From NCBI GenBank assembly GCA_013397935.1, contig VZRN01011461.1, forward strand, positions 230,318-294,317: 64,000 nt of DNA. The letters are read 5' to 3'. Each line of letters opens with the position of its first letter. Positions within the stretch are counted from its first letter, which is position 1. The stretch comes from Dasyornis broadbenti (Eukaryota > Chordata > Aves > Passeriformes > Dasyornithidae). Made by a program: the position numbers and the translations under genes. The notes beneath the pieces are model-generated. The model searched no databases. It had not been told where the DNA came from and was given only the letters and a program-made list of their open reading frames with translations. Positions 42,501 to 57,000 of the stretch are shown piece after piece.

Positions 42501-45500
42501 TTCAGCTGGCTCGTATCACTATTTGAATGTTTTGTGCTGTGCCTCTGAAGAACGCTTTCAACATCTATTAGGAGGAAAACATTAAAGGAACATGGAGTCT
42601 AACAAAAAAAACTGGTCACTTCTGATCTGGGAGGGGAGGCTGCTTTAAAAGGGATTCAGGCACCCTCAGAGCGATTCGAAATGTCAGCTAAAAACCTCAC
42701 ATACCGAGCACTATGCACTGATAAGGGTGATAAAAGGAAAGGTGAGCATTTAAAGCTAGACTTCACAAAAATTCCTGCAGACTTCCGGAATTTTATTTCA
42801 TTTTTTAAGACAGAAAGAGCAATGAGCTTTTTTGAAATGAACACAGAACATTTCACACATTGCAGAAATAAAGCTGCATGACTCTTCTGCAGCTCTCAGT
42901 TGCTCAACCCTCAAAATAATCACATAGGGAACAATTATAAGAGAGATCACAGCGACCTGAGTAAGTCAGCCTGACCAGCTGCCTTTTCTTTGCATAAAAT
43001 CCTCCACTGATCACTGCACATTCTGGTAATGCTGACAAGGGCCAAAACTGCTGTAATAAATCAGCAAGAATCTCCTTAGGGCATCCTTCTACCTGTTCTG
43101 GGTTTATTTTGCATGTTGTCTTGGCTGCATCCCATCCATCCTCAAATCTCCCACTCCTCTGACCAAGCACCCGGCACTTTGGACATCAGCACCATCAGAT
43201 CTTGGAGCCTCAATGGAAGTGAGCAGAGGGGTGAGGTCCTCTTCAATCCTCTTGCTCCATATGGAGTTCCCACTGTATCCTGAGTCCCTAAGGGTATCCT
43301 TTTCCTTCCAGCCTGGGATCCCCAGTCTCCCTCACACAACTTCCCCTGATGGCTATTTCAATTTTAAATCAAAGATGCAAAGTCCCCAGCCTTTGCCAAA
43401 CATGCTACTCTCTGCTCTATGCAAAAACTCCAGGGCTGGTATGCTCTAGAGAAGAATTGCATCACCTTCAGCATTCACAGTGGGAGGAAGATCTCACAGA
43501 TCCCGCCTCCAAAGCCAAATCCTTGTGGCACTCCCTTCGGTTCTCACCAGTTATGTACCTCCTTCACTGATGCTCTTCATCAAGCACAGGAAAAAAACCC
43601 ACTAAGGCAAGAAGGAAACTTCCTTGAAGATGAAAGGCCTCTAGGCAACTAATTTCTGTAGAATTTAAATTTCCACTGGAGGGAATAAGTTGCATAACAC
43701 TTTACTGTCAGGTCTGAGAGACATGGTCTTCCCAAGCCTGCTAGCAGTTCCAGTGTGGCTGGAACAGCTCCCAGTTTAACAGGGAAGCTGATCCATCCTT
43801 CAGTTTTCATTGCTACCACCTTCTCCACTCCAGCACTGGATTGTTATGACACTGACATTTTCTGGAAGAAAAATGTTACTCAAAAGAATTGAAGCCGTGA
43901 TAGAATCCAGGCAGGCTAGCAGACTTCCTCTTGCAAGGGTGCTCCACCTTCCTGACCCTGAAATCAGTTTGGGCATCTCCAAACTCCCTGGTGGCATGGG
44001 AAGCACCTCCCAGCCCCTGCACTATCAAGGAGCAGCTATTTGAGACACAATAGTAGTAAATCCCAGAGATAAAACTCATGAAGCTGACAACCACAAAACT
44101 CCCAACACATTCTTCCTAAACAGCTCTTCCAGAAGTTCTCCTCCCACGCCATAGCCTGAAACCTTTGGTCACCACAGTTTTGGTGAGCAGCTCATTTCTA
44201 ACATGGGAGAAATCCCATTTTCCAGACACCTTGAGCCATGAGGCAGCTGATAATCACCCCAGCTTCGTGAGTCACCTTGGAAAGCTCTGAGCTGCAGGAG
44301 CTCTGGAGATGCTGGCAGGTGCCACAGAAGGACACCCCAAAATGGGCTCTGCAGAAACTCCAGATGTCTCACCACAGCTGATGGCAGGTGGAGGAGCTGA
44401 AACGCCCTCCCTCCTGCACTGAAGTGAGAAACCTCGCAGCAGGACACAATTCCTCCTTTCCTCTTCTGGTGGGTGGTGTTTGGGCTGAGCAATGCTGCCC
44501 TGGGACCACAGATCAGGGCCACAACTCAACAGGACCCAGCTGCTCATTCTGTCCTCCCACCCTGCTTTTTCACACCAACTTCTGAAAAATTAGTTCAAAC
44601 TTTTACAGTCCTGTGTTTCTGGTGATCACTATTTCCAGGAAACCAGCACTAAGCATTACTCTTATTTGGTGTCTCTGGTCAATTTGCCTTTGTGATTGGG
44701 AGGACGCAGTCTAATGCTGAGACATCCTTCCAGCTCGTTATTTTGACATGTTCCATTTCTTCAGTGTGGGGAAAAAAGAATTCATTTAAAAAGTTACGTA
44801 CTTCCATCTCCAGAATGACAGGTCACTGAGTCTCCAGCTGGCTACTTACTTTCCAAAACTCATATCTACCAAATAGCAGGTCACTGTCACATCCTTCACA
44901 CAGCTCCACATTCCATGATCACAACCAGTCAATGGAATTAAAAGCTGCAGATGTTGGCTTATGATGTATGAGCTGAAGCAAATCCCTTCAGCGTATCTAA
45001 ATAGCACGTGCTGGCAAGAGTGTCCCAGCAGCAGGGTCACCTTTAAACGAGGGATTACAACAGCATCCACCACCAGAGTCTGACTTACAAGATTACATTA
45101 ATTCACCTGAACAGAAAAGTCCTTGTTTCCAATCCGTGGTACCAACAACTATCACAAAATTTGCACCATACAGCGTTTCCCAAACCATCATAATGAGAAT
45201 ATTTTGGAGCTAAGAACAAAAAGTCTATGAAGATGCAAAGCTGAAAATCTTCACTCCTGACTGGATTTGATCTGCTCTAAAGATGCAAAGTCAGCTCAAG
45301 AAGTTAAAATTGGGGATTTACCTGATAATCTGATTGCAGATTGTTGGGGTTGCTCCACTTAAAGCTCTTCCCAATTACTCTGGGCACTCAGATGCTGCTG
45401 TGCATCTCAACTTTATCACTGCCAATGTCAGGCTAATCACATGTGTTCCAGGCAAGGGCAGCTTCTTCAAAGATCACATCAATTCTGGACAAGTTAATCT

Positions 45501-47380
45501 GTTCTTTGAGGTCTCCAGATGGCTCTTGCCAAGAAAGTTCACTTCCAGCTCTGCAGCCGGCGAGCACAGCGGCCCCAGTGCTCTGCAGAGCATTACAAAA
45601 GAACCAGATCAAAGTTGTGTCTTACAAAAAAATGAAATCTGAAGTTTGAAAAGCAACAGCAGCCTGTCACTTGTAGGCTTAAAGATGACTTCTGCATGCT
45701 CCAGCTATCAGGGAATTTATGATTACAGTCTGGCTTTTAAAAGCTGATGAAAAAAATGACGCTCTTTAGCACTCCTTGCCTTTGCAAATCTGTATCTTCG
45801 TCCCTGCGTATTCATCCTCCCACGCCAGAGGAAGAAGGGAAATAAATAAAAATGCAACTAAAAGTACAGATAAGAGCTCTTCTTCTCTTTTCTTCTAAGG
45901 CATTCAATTCCATTTTAGGACTACATGGAGATTATTTTATGGGGAGCTTCAGCAATTAGTGTGAAGTATTAAAGCACAGTTACAGAAGCTAAATCCAAGA
46001 TTTACCCGTCTGAGTTTCCAGTTTCTAACTCCTTTGCATTTACCAAGGACATGCTACTTCTCAGGCAGGAGCAATGTACAGAGGGTGCATTAATTGCAAC
46101 CAGTAATTTAGATCACAGGATACAGCAAAGTGGGGGAGAGAATCTAGGAAGGAAGTTGAAATACAGGAAATAAAATGTTTGCCTTAGGAGGCAAATAAGG
46201 ACTAGATAGGCTAAATAGTGTGGCTGTACTGCCCTATCAACACCTTAACCTTCTTAGGAAAGGCTTTCACACAACAGGATGAAACCACTATGTTCCAAGG
46301 AAACTGCAGAACAAGTCCCTCAAGATTTCATCTGACTGTGCATCTCCAAACCAACCCTCCCAGCTCCTCCTTCCCAATGGAGGTGAGGCTGTGCTCCCTC
46401 ATGGCCCCAGTGTAATACTGGATTTTGTCCACTAGTTACAGATTTAAAATCAAAACTCCAAAAATCCGAGTCTGACAAACAATAAAAGCAAGTCCTTCCT
46501 AAAAACAATGCATGTCTTCCCTAGAATAAGACCACAAGCCACATTCATTTAATAGTTCAAAGCACAAGATATTCATTAAAGAAAAAAAAAGGCAACACAA
46601 TGTCTGCACATCAATTAACAGGACAATTGGATCATCTTCCTGAAATAAAGTGAATGTTGCAGAACATTCTGTTCCATATCTAACAATAACAGGTATCTGC
46701 GTATATTAATTTCAATATATTAGTCTGAGTTTATACCATAATATAGTCATTTTGTTTGGTTTTTAAATGATGTCATGGTTCATATGAATCCTTACCTGTC
46801 ATGAAAGGCTGACAACATTGGGGACATTTTCTATATAAAATATACAGGATATTTGGCTGCATTAATTGTGACTGAACAAGAGCCTCACTGCTTTGGAGCA
46901 GTCAGGCTGCATCAGTCATCCTAAACTGCTGTTGTGACTTAAGAAGCTACAAAAGCAGGGCAAACCCAGCAGTGTGTGTGCATTTTAGATATCCAGGGTA
47001 CACTGCTCCCACCCATGAGCCACACTTGCCTCCATGTCCTGGCCTCTGTCAGACAATACACCAGAGGAGAGCTATTTTAAATATTTTATTGGACGGGACA
47101 GAATCAAGCTCATGTGGGGATGTGCAGAACATCCAAGCATGTTAACCCCTAAAACAAGTGGGACCTGAGTCCTCAACTCTGACTCTTGGACCCTCCAAAT
47201 GTGCTCTCCCTGGGGCACTAGGATCGCTAGCATGGACACAGGTAGAGGGCTGATAACGCAGGCTCTTTCCCCCTGCTTAAACTGAGAGCTGGGGAATATT
47301 CAGCAAGAGTCTGACTGATTGGTAAGAGCTTTCCACTCTGCTAATTGGCTTCTCAGACTGAAATGACATGTATGTTTAAT
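39596..47380 (-). other. AXIN1 intron 2, first part
   Basis: Unique AT-richer intron. A short triplicate of AAACAAATT occurs at 41277-41331. I see no exon matching the axin RGS domain and no RNA gene. Confidence 0.7.
41277..41331. repeat. Three spaced copies of GAAACAAATT
   Basis: TATGAAACAAATT at 41277 and 41297 and TAGAAACAAATT at 41319 recur at about 20-bp spacing. Confidence 0.7.
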
Positions 47381-48060
47381 ACAAGTGATTTTATATATAT
47401 ACATATATATGTGTGGTTAAGTGGATGAACACACAGAGCAGGCATTTCAGACAGCGTTTCAGTGCCAGCTCCCTGCTCTCTGCTTTCTTTGGTGACCATC
47501 CCAGGTAAATTGGGGCTGGTGGAGAGAGGAAACGCTTTGCAGAGAGCTCTGGGGGTCTCTGCATGGGCTTCTCTGCTTTTTGCCCCACTGTTTCCCTTCC
47601 CTGGGAAGGCAGGCGGGGAAGCTGGGAGACATAAAGGAGGCCCAGAGGAAACGGTTCTTCCCAGAAGGGGCCACCATGTTCCAGATGGAATAACACCAGT
47701 GAATCTCCTGACAGTTCAGAGCCTTCCATGTCGTGCCAAGCGAGCAACCACCCGTCCCTGCCTGCAGCCGGGGTGCTGCTCCCTCGGCAGATGGAACAAG
47801 CAGCCAAAAGCATCTCCAGGCATTCCAGCCGCAGGCCGGCTGTGCCGACACCCACGCACCGCGGCTCCCAGCCCAGAGCAACCCCCTCGCCCACAACGAG
47901 AGGGCCTTCGTGGAACAAATCACTTCCAAATGCCTGGCTCTCAGGCACAGGGAAAGAGGGAAGCCCAGGTTTGTACCTGGGTCTGCTCACAACATAAAGA
48001 AGGTCGCAGCTCCACTTAAAAACACCACTGCCTGCAAACTATCAAATTAATCCCAGGATT
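47381..48060. other. GC-richer intron block open in several frames
   Basis: About 600 bp is open on the minus strand (47391-47990, 199 codons) and also on the plus strand (47462-48019, 185 codons). The predicted proteins are low-complexity and match no family I know. It is probably a GC-rich stop-poor patch, not a gene. An AT run (TATATATATACATATATATG) lies just left, at 47390-47411. Confidence 0.4.
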
Positions 48061-51000
48061 TCAACAGCTTTTCTTCATTACTTTTTGTCTCAACCAAACC
48101 ACAAATTTACTTAATGACTAAACCAGGAGAGTGAGTACTTTGTTTTCCAGACAGCAGGAACATTTCTAACGGGATCCAGGATTTCAGAACACACGTTTAC
48201 CCAACGTCAGGCAAGGAGGGAGAGGTTTCATTGCCGAGATGCATTTGATGCTTTTTTTAACTCCTCCAAACCTGCCAGCACCGTGGTCGGGGCATCTCCG
48301 AGCCCTGAGCCCAAGGAGAGGCACTGAGTGGGGTGAGGAGGAATACAATAAGAACACTGTGTTCCAGGAATGACTGAATAAAGGCAAGAGCATGCTTTTG
48401 GCCAGCAGGATTCAGCGCTGTAACTCCGTCTGCCACTTTTCTTCTCTGTCTGAAGCAACGTTGTTTGTCCACGCTTCTCTGAAATGGAAAGTATTTCCTC
48501 TTGCCTGCTTGTTCCAAGGAAAGATCTGAGGAGGCCTGGTATAACCAGGCAGAACTGGGGATTCTCCAGTGACTTGACTCTTCTTTGCCAAAATTCCTGC
48601 TCAACAAGAAAGGGCTTACAAGAAAGAAATTACGAGCAGATTTCTCTGCAAGCTCAGTAACTTAAGACCAGGGTCTGTAGAATGAGTAAGTTTTTGGACG
48701 GAAACAAAGCATCCAGCTTTGGCCAATGACTCCAGATCATTCCCTGCCTTCCTACATACCTACAGAGCCTCTGGAGTGTTCAAAAACATAGGACAGGACA
48801 GGGACATCTACAGGTACATGGACCAAATTGGGGAATGGGAGCCACTGGAATCCAAGGCCTAAATAAAACCACAGGTGCTCAGTCCTTCCTTAGACCACTG
48901 ACTTTTTTCAGGAAGGCATCAACCTCAGCACTGCAACTGTTGTATTGCTTTCGGGATAAATTTCCCAATACTTCAATCACAACAGTGGTATTGCAGACGG
49001 CTGAAATGAAAGGGGAAGATATGCAACTCAGGGGGGTCCTGTTTTACAAAGACTACTTGCAGCTTTGATATAAAACCGCTTGTGTGTACCACTGGGCCAT
49101 GTAACATAAGCTGAGCTGCATGACCACAGACTTGCTAGCCTCACTTGAATTCCCCTCTAAACAATGGCATGAAACTTGATACTCGTTACCAATTTATTGC
49201 CAACAAACTTGGTATTTTAATGAAAATTACAAATTTGTGTGGCAGAAGAAACCAGCCGATGTAATATTTTGAATGCCTATGAGGCACCTGACTTAGCGCC
49301 TCAAAACCACTCAGGCTTGCTCATGAAGACCTTTGATGAAGCCCTACTAATGATGAGGTGGGCAGAATTAGCAGTAATCCTGAACAAAATAAAAGACTTT
49401 ATTTCACTGATTAAGGTCTGGCTCACAAGGCACATGAAGAGAAGAGGTCTGCCTCCAAGCAGAGTTGCTCGCTGGTGTCTTAACTCCTACAGAAATGATC
49501 CAAGAAACTTCCCCCATTGAACAAGAACCTTTGAGGTGAATGAACTCTGACCTCAGCTGGTAACAAAACCAAAAACATGGAGGGCTGGCAAGACCTGGCA
49601 GAGATAAAGCTGAGAGCCAGGATTTAATAGTGCTCCCAGAGGGGAGATTCAGCTGATTAGAAACATCCTAATCTTCTCTCTCAGTGTATATTAAAGGTCA
49701 AGAAGTGGGATCAGATATTGGCAGCACATGAAAAAACAACTCAGTCGAGCAAAAGACCTTCACAAAGACGTTTCATACCTTCACATTAAAAATTCCTGCA
49801 AAGCCTTATTTAACTTTACTTCCATCTAAGGAACACATTCAAGTTTAAAGTCAAGAGACCATTAAATTGGAACAGAAAAGAAGTAGCCCTGCAGAAGACT
49901 TCTGCCTCCAATCAGTACTTCATAATGAGCAGGAGTTCATAAGCATCAGCTGACTGCAACCACGACAGATAAGCAGGTCTCAGAAGTACAGCACCATGAA
50001 ACAGAGCTTCTCGAGCAGTGCTCTGGAGTCTCACAGGCTCCCCAAATGGGGTCATTAAAGGATACTTGTTGGATCATGTTAACAAACGGCAGGCTGTATC
50101 AACAACAACATACTGGCAAGCTGCAAAAAGCTTTAAAACTTGTTCTATTATTTATTGCTTAGCTCTGAAGAGATGTCAGCATCACAGCGAAAGCATAAAT
50201 CCTAACTTGGTCTCCTGGTCTCTTCTGGGAGCTTGTAATCTGACTTTCCCTTCACAGCTCAAGCCAACCTGGCCAACGTAATGCAGGGCTGGGGCAAGAG
50301 GAGTGTGGACTGAGTCATGTTGTCCTTCTGACAAGGTCTGTTAGAGGTTTACAACAATGACAGATCCTCAGAAGCACTGTAGTAACAACCACCAGAAGGA
50401 ATGCAAAATGCAGAAACTGTGTCTAAGGGAGACAGATGCTGTTAAAAAGGATATTTCCTTTCCTAGAGATACTAATTTTCTTTCTCTTTTAAGAGTTTAG
50501 CAGACTAACAGCAAATAACTTGCTGCTGTCCCTGGAAAATAGGCATACAGAGGGAAGTCAGTCTTGTGAAGCTGCTACAAACAGCCTTCCTTTTAAATAA
50601 AGATTAAAGTAACTTTTCCTCAGATGGTGAGCATGAAGCATTCTTTCACAGTCCTAGTGTTGGGACAGTCACCAAACCTTGCATCTCCAGCCAGACCTGG
50701 AAGCCAAACCATCAATCGCTGTATCGAGGTCACACAAAGTCATAGTTAAAAAAGAAGAATGAAGTCAGTGGATTCAGTTTCCCATTTCTCACGGCTGTTC
50801 TTTTACAAATGGATCTAAATTTGGCAGCTGATGGGCAAACCAAGAGCAATGAATTTCAGAGCAGTGAGAAAGATGGAGACCCGCATCCGGAGGGAGCCAG
50901 GGCAAGTGGGTCAGTAATCCCTGTTTACTGGGAATTCCTTGACTGTAACTCCAAGGTTGGTGCGTTGGGCATGCTCCCGTCCTGAGGGTGACACATCTCC

Positions 51001-54000
51001 AGAGGTACTCACTAAATGATCCTAGGTGAAAGGAACAGTTCCCCTCATTGAAACCAGTATTAAAACGTAGAGGAAAAACAGCTGAAGGATGCAGGGAGGG
51101 GGCAAAAATTAAAAATGAAAGAGTTGATCATAGACAAGTTGCACAGGAGCTCACAAGGTCGTTCGTGGGACACATCAACACCAAAGGGTCCAGCTAAACT
51201 CCAGACCTGGGGGGAGATGAAGCACCTTCAACTGTGGCAGCATTTGGGAGGCTTAAACATGGGGTCCATCCCCTTACTGGGTTTGGCCACTGCTTGGGCA
51301 AATCCTGTGCTTATTTATCCTCAAGGCACTTCACAGCAAGTGAAATTTGACTTCAAGAACTATGCTGGGGTTTGTTATTATTTTTGCTTTCTACATTTTT
51401 TCTGTTTTGGTTCTCATCCATCGGAACAGGCAGATATATGGGCTTTTACCTTTATTGCATGAATTCCACAGTATCTTTTCATCTGGTATGCATTACTGTG
51501 GGATATATATGAAGTACCAGGTCCACTTCAAGCGCTGTAAAAGAGCTGTTTGAATCCTTGTTCCACTCCTCTTTATACAATTAAAACCAGCTGATGGCTC
51601 CATATAGGGAGAATAAGTGACAATGCAAGCAATGTGCTATTTTTTAAAAATAAATTAACCACTGTTCAGATAAAAGATGACTGTATTTGGTTTTTTACCT
51701 CAGTTTCTTAAAGACACAAGGCTAGATGAGCAAACTCTGTGTGTTCCATTGATGTCTTTTTAATCCCTCCCGAAATTTTGAGTACAAGGTACTTGCTGAC
51801 ACCCAACCAAATTCAACAAGGGAGGGAGGCCCCAGAGACACTGTGATAATTAGTGAAAATGGGGACGTGTGGAGAGACTCTTAAGTGCTCTGAATAACTG
51901 ATCTCAGCAGAAAACCTGCATGGAGAGAAGATCTTACAATCACCTCAAATGCTCCAGCTCCAGCTGGCAATTGCCCAGACATTGAATACAGCACAGGACC
52001 ATTGCAAAAGCCACATTTTTGTAGCCCCAGAGGTGAGAGCTGGTTTAATTCTGCATTTTGGATGGCAGTGAGTGGACCCAGAATCACCCCCAGCTGACAT
52101 GATGTGTTCCTGACACCATTTTCTTCTTCTATAGCAGGAGCAGAGCGCTGGAGTTCGTCTGACCCCTGCCACACTGCGATCATCCCAAGTGCCATAACCA
52201 GAAATGAAATCCCATGGATGAAGGGAAAGGCTGTTTTCTGTGTATGGCCTGGAGCACAAGAGCTGTGAAACATTGGAACCCATCTGTGTGACACAAACCT
52301 ACCATCTGTTACTGAGTGCATACGGGCCACACCATACAGACTGGATTTCATTGACCAGGGAGGTACTACAGGAATGCATCATTGCTATGGATGTTTTCTC
52401 CTTAAAACAGCAGGGAAAAGCAATCTACAGGCTGGAGAAAAAAGAATATTCTACTCACCTCTCTTGTGCTCATGTATGACACTGTTAGTCCTCTCTGCAG
52501 AGCTTCATTTGCTCAGGACACAGGAGAAATGGACTGATATCCTTATTTTGCCCCTCTCTTTGTACTTTTACATCACCCAAATCTCATGTTGAATGCAGCA
52601 TTACTCACTTTTTTGGAGACTACTCTATGGCAATTTTCACAAGTGTATCTTGTATTTATTTGTGCTGCTATTCTAGAGAAAGGAAAAGCCATTATCCTCT
52701 TATTCACAAAAAGCCAACTGCAATTCTGAAATTGTCAGAACTTTCTCAAGACGTGGTGCTCAATTTGAAATGCTCTAGGTCTAACACTCAGTGTTTTTTC
52801 AGACTTCTGCCTTGATGCATGCTCAGCATGTCAGCAAGTCTGATCTGGGTCTCAAGCAGCAGACAGAAAGCTGAGGCACATACAATGACTCTCTCCCAGG
52901 GAGAAGAACTGTCTTCCAGCATTGCTCCGGCAGAAACCAGCACAGAAGCACCTCTGTATTCCTGCTTGCACCTCCCAAAAACTCCAGGAGGCATTGGAAA
53001 ACCCCTTTCCAGTTCCAATACCATGAACAGTTTGTCTCTTTCTAGCTCCCAACACCATCTGCCCGCTGTTGGAGGAACTCCCCCTCCTCATCTCCTCCCT
53101 GTCACTGCCCAAAAAACCCATTTTTTTTGGAAGTGCCTTTTCTGGAGGATTTGAGAAGAGAGCTGGCTCATCCAGCAATGAGTGCTGGAGACTCCACAAT
53201 CAGCAGCAGCAGGAATTGCAGTTTCCTGTCTCTGAAGTCTTAGCCATGAGCACCATCATAGCAAATACACTTTTCAGATACTCTGACTGCCAAAATTTTA
53301 AATCATCTTCTATAGAGCTTGTGCCATTTCACAAGCTTATAATTCAGTCATATTGAATGGATTCTCTCATGGATGGCAAAATACATGTTCAAGCTGCCAG
53401 CATCCCTCCCACCTCCAGCAACCCACTTGCCAAACCCCTGCTTCAAAGTGGGAAAACTGGAAGGTTATCAATGTAAAGTAAATTGTGAGACTCTGACATG
53501 AACAAAACAATGTAATTTCCTCCCCCTCTGTTTTCACTAAAATTTGCCAAAATAATTCAGCCTGAGGCAGAATCTCAGCATGGAAGAACACCAAACAACA
53601 CAGTCTGATAAAGATATGAGCAACTACAACAAAGTTTTATATAATGGGGAATGTTGGGCAACCATGACTACAGGTACTGCTGCCAGCTCTGCCTATAGAG
53701 TAAATGAGCAATATTTTAACAACCCCATTAATCCCCTCTCCAAAGCTACGAGCAAGTCTGGAACGTGACTCACAATATCCTTGGCACTCATTTTGATCCC
53801 AAAGTTGATAAAGGCACCCGTCCTGAACCCATGTATGAAAACTGTAGATGAATTAATCCAAACATGCAGGAGCTTGTGACACCAATATCTGAGCCTGCAC
53901 ATCTGCAGCTGCAGTGCTGGGACTGATGTGTGGCACAATGTGACAGCAGTGACACCGCTGCCAACCTTTGCTGCTGGTACATTGTCACATCCAGGGAAGA

Positions 54001-57000
54001 GAGTATTTGCCAGTGGTTTTTATTCTAGGAGTGACCTTCCTAGGCTATGTGTACATCCACAATGTGATGTAAAACTCACACTGAGAATAAAACAGTGAAG
54101 AGACTCCTCCATTTTGTGTCTGCATGTTGCTAACACTCAATGGCATCATCTCGTCTGAGATGGTAACAGAGGCCTGTGTATTCTGCAGATGTGTTTGCAG
54201 CTTTTAGTAAATAATAAAGGAATTTATGAATTCCACTGCTGGTGACATGGATTCTCTATGTGCAGGATCCCTTTGTTCCTTTCCTGCAGGCAGCAGGGCG
54301 ACTGCCTGGTGGGACTGCCTACCTCAGTCCAGGTGAGCAATCAGAATAATTAATCATACTTCTTTCTCCAGAAGTAACAAAAAGGGCTTTCCCAAGCAGC
54401 TACTTCCCGACACTAACCTTGCAAACCCTCCCTGCCCTTACAGGCTGTATTATCTGGGAAAAGTTAGGGAACTTTGGGACAAAGAAATATTTGCACAATT
54501 CTTTTGTACCTTGTACTGGGGCCAACCTCAGGGGATGAGAAGGCCATGCATGTCTGCAAGAGGCTGACACTGGAACCCGCAAGAATAATCCCCTTTTACT
54601 GTTGGAAATGCAGTTGTACCCAAAAAAAAAGTAAAAATTCAGGGATTTTATTTTCTGCTGCAAACAGGAGAAATGGGGCCACAATAGCTCTCCAAGACTT
54701 GGGCTTCATTTTTGGGGAGCATGCCATTGCTGAGGAAGATTTCTGTCCCCCTGGTAGTTTAGGGCAAGTTCACAAAGTGATAAAACTCTGACACTGACCT
54801 GTGAAAATGTGGTACGAATCCAGGAGACTGAATATACTCTCAGAATGGTGCCTGCTCAGCTCCTAATCTTAGAGACATGTTTCTATCCGTCCTAAAGAGG
54901 AACCCAGGACCCTGATTTCATCAGCAGGAGAGGATGTGTTGGAGATCATCAGACCCTAGAAAATTTGATCCTGACCAACCCCACTTTCCCAACTGACAAG
55001 AACTAGCAGGCCAAGGTTACCTGCCTGGCTGAAATACAGCCCAGGAGGGCTGGCTGAACAGCAGTAAGACAGAGGGCTCTTCAAACAGAAGTCTGAAATG
55101 TGTGGAACTGTTAGTTCTAGAGCAAGAAAAGATTTTGACCCAGTTTCAGATTTTAAGTCCATCTCCTAAACAAAAGCAGCTGAAGTTTAAATGAGCCAAT
55201 TCTGCAGATCATTATGTTGCTATTACACAATTCCTTCTAATCCCTGAAGTATGGAAGATGTGCCAACGCCAACCCAGGCACATCTTTGTCATTTCAGCTG
55301 GACTTCCATCCTTTCCACTAAAGATTTCATTCTGCTAAACCATTCTTGATGAATGCCAAACACTAAAATCTCCCAAATATTTATTGTAATGTCTTTGGCC
55401 ACACTATCACAAGTGCCTAAATTCCCCTTCTCAGTTGGAGAGCTATCTAGACCAGAGGTCTCCAAATCTTTCAGCCAAATAAACATCACAAAGGCTCACG
55501 AGCCCTGTGAGTAGTAAGGGAGAGATTGTTTGTGCTACAAAAGGAACAAAAATGACCAGCCATCCCCTGCTGGCTATTCTCCTCCCCTAAGAACTTGTCT
55601 AATCCCCTCTACCCTAGAGTCCTTAAAAAACAATGTGCCAAGGAAAGGGAGCAACTGCTATGCATACTGATTCCCTGCAGATTGGATGTGGCTTGTGGAG
55701 GACCACTGCCAGCCAACTGCTGAGAGCAGCCCCCTCTGAGATGCTCTGCTAAGGCAGAGGTTGATTTTCATCCCTGTGTCTTAGCGACTGCCCAAAGAAA
55801 CTGTCAGGATGGCTGCAGCTCTCCTGGGATCATGCAACAGCAGAACTCTTCCCCCATCATCTTTGGGTCTCCTAAGCCCAGCCCATTAAAGGGCTGTGGA
55901 GCCCATAGCCATTCTCAGACCCTCCCTGAGATAGCCCAAGAAGCAGCTTGGGCTCATCTGAAGATTTTGGAGAGACGAGGATGCAGTCCGAGGAGAACAC
56001 TCCCATTTCTCTTCCTGACTGGAAGTGGCTGCTGACACAGCACCCTGTAGGTGAGGAGGTACACACGCTTGCTGACAAGACACGCAGGGAGTAAGTGCCC
56101 GAGGAGGTAAGGGAAAGGGGGCAGATGAGCCAGAAACATGGGCTTATGGTCACCCCTGTGTGCTCCAGCATGCCAAGGCCAAAGCTGGAAGCACTGCTGT
56201 ATCTAAAAGAAGCCACAGTTGAGAATGTAACATTATAAACCTATAAAAATAAGGTTTTACTGCTGCTGACTAGCTGGGACATGCAGAACATGTGTTGCAG
56301 GGAACATTGCATGATTTTATTAGCAAACACAAAGCCATTCATGACAAGTGGCCCAAATGGGGTGGGTTGAATTAAGAGAACAATAGCAGTTCATCAGATG
56401 GCCCTTTCTTTCACATATGTCTTCAACTTACTGCGCTAACAAATACTTAAAGCAACTTGGAAATGCATTTTCATTCGAAGAGACTCACATTATTAACACA
56501 TTAGATTGAAATCAAAATTATTGAGAACGTAACCTATTCCTGATGCACTAAATGACTAAATCTAAACCATCAGCACTCAGGCAACCTCCTCCTTTGAGAA
56601 ACACACTCTGTGATCAAGTGACTATTTGCCTGATTTAGCCGAAGCCAGCACTTTGCAGCTCTACTGAGACTAGGTGGGATGGTCTTTCAGCAGTGAACAC
56701 ACAGTGCTGTATCACTGTCCGAGAGTGTGGGTCACAGCAGAGCTGTGCAGCCCTTGAGTTGTCCAGGGGAAGATGTGCTCAGGCTCAGACCTCTCTGAAA
56801 GGAAAAAAACCCACCCCACTGCGTCAGAGGCTGATGCTAACCACATTTCCAATTCGATCATGGATTCCAGTTCCCCAAATAACAAAACAATAGGCACCAA
56901 AGAGGAAAAGTGGAAACTGCTGCTTGGGGAAGCTTGCCATGACATGCTGGCTGGAAGTGTGCTGTGACCAAATCCTGCTGCAGCTGGGCTGGGGCTGAGC

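Noticed and set aside
55450..55720. GGTCTCCAAATCTTTCAGCC segment as a DNA transposon
   Set aside because: It looks like a common dispersed-repeat word, but I found no terminal inverted repeats or target duplication to support a call.
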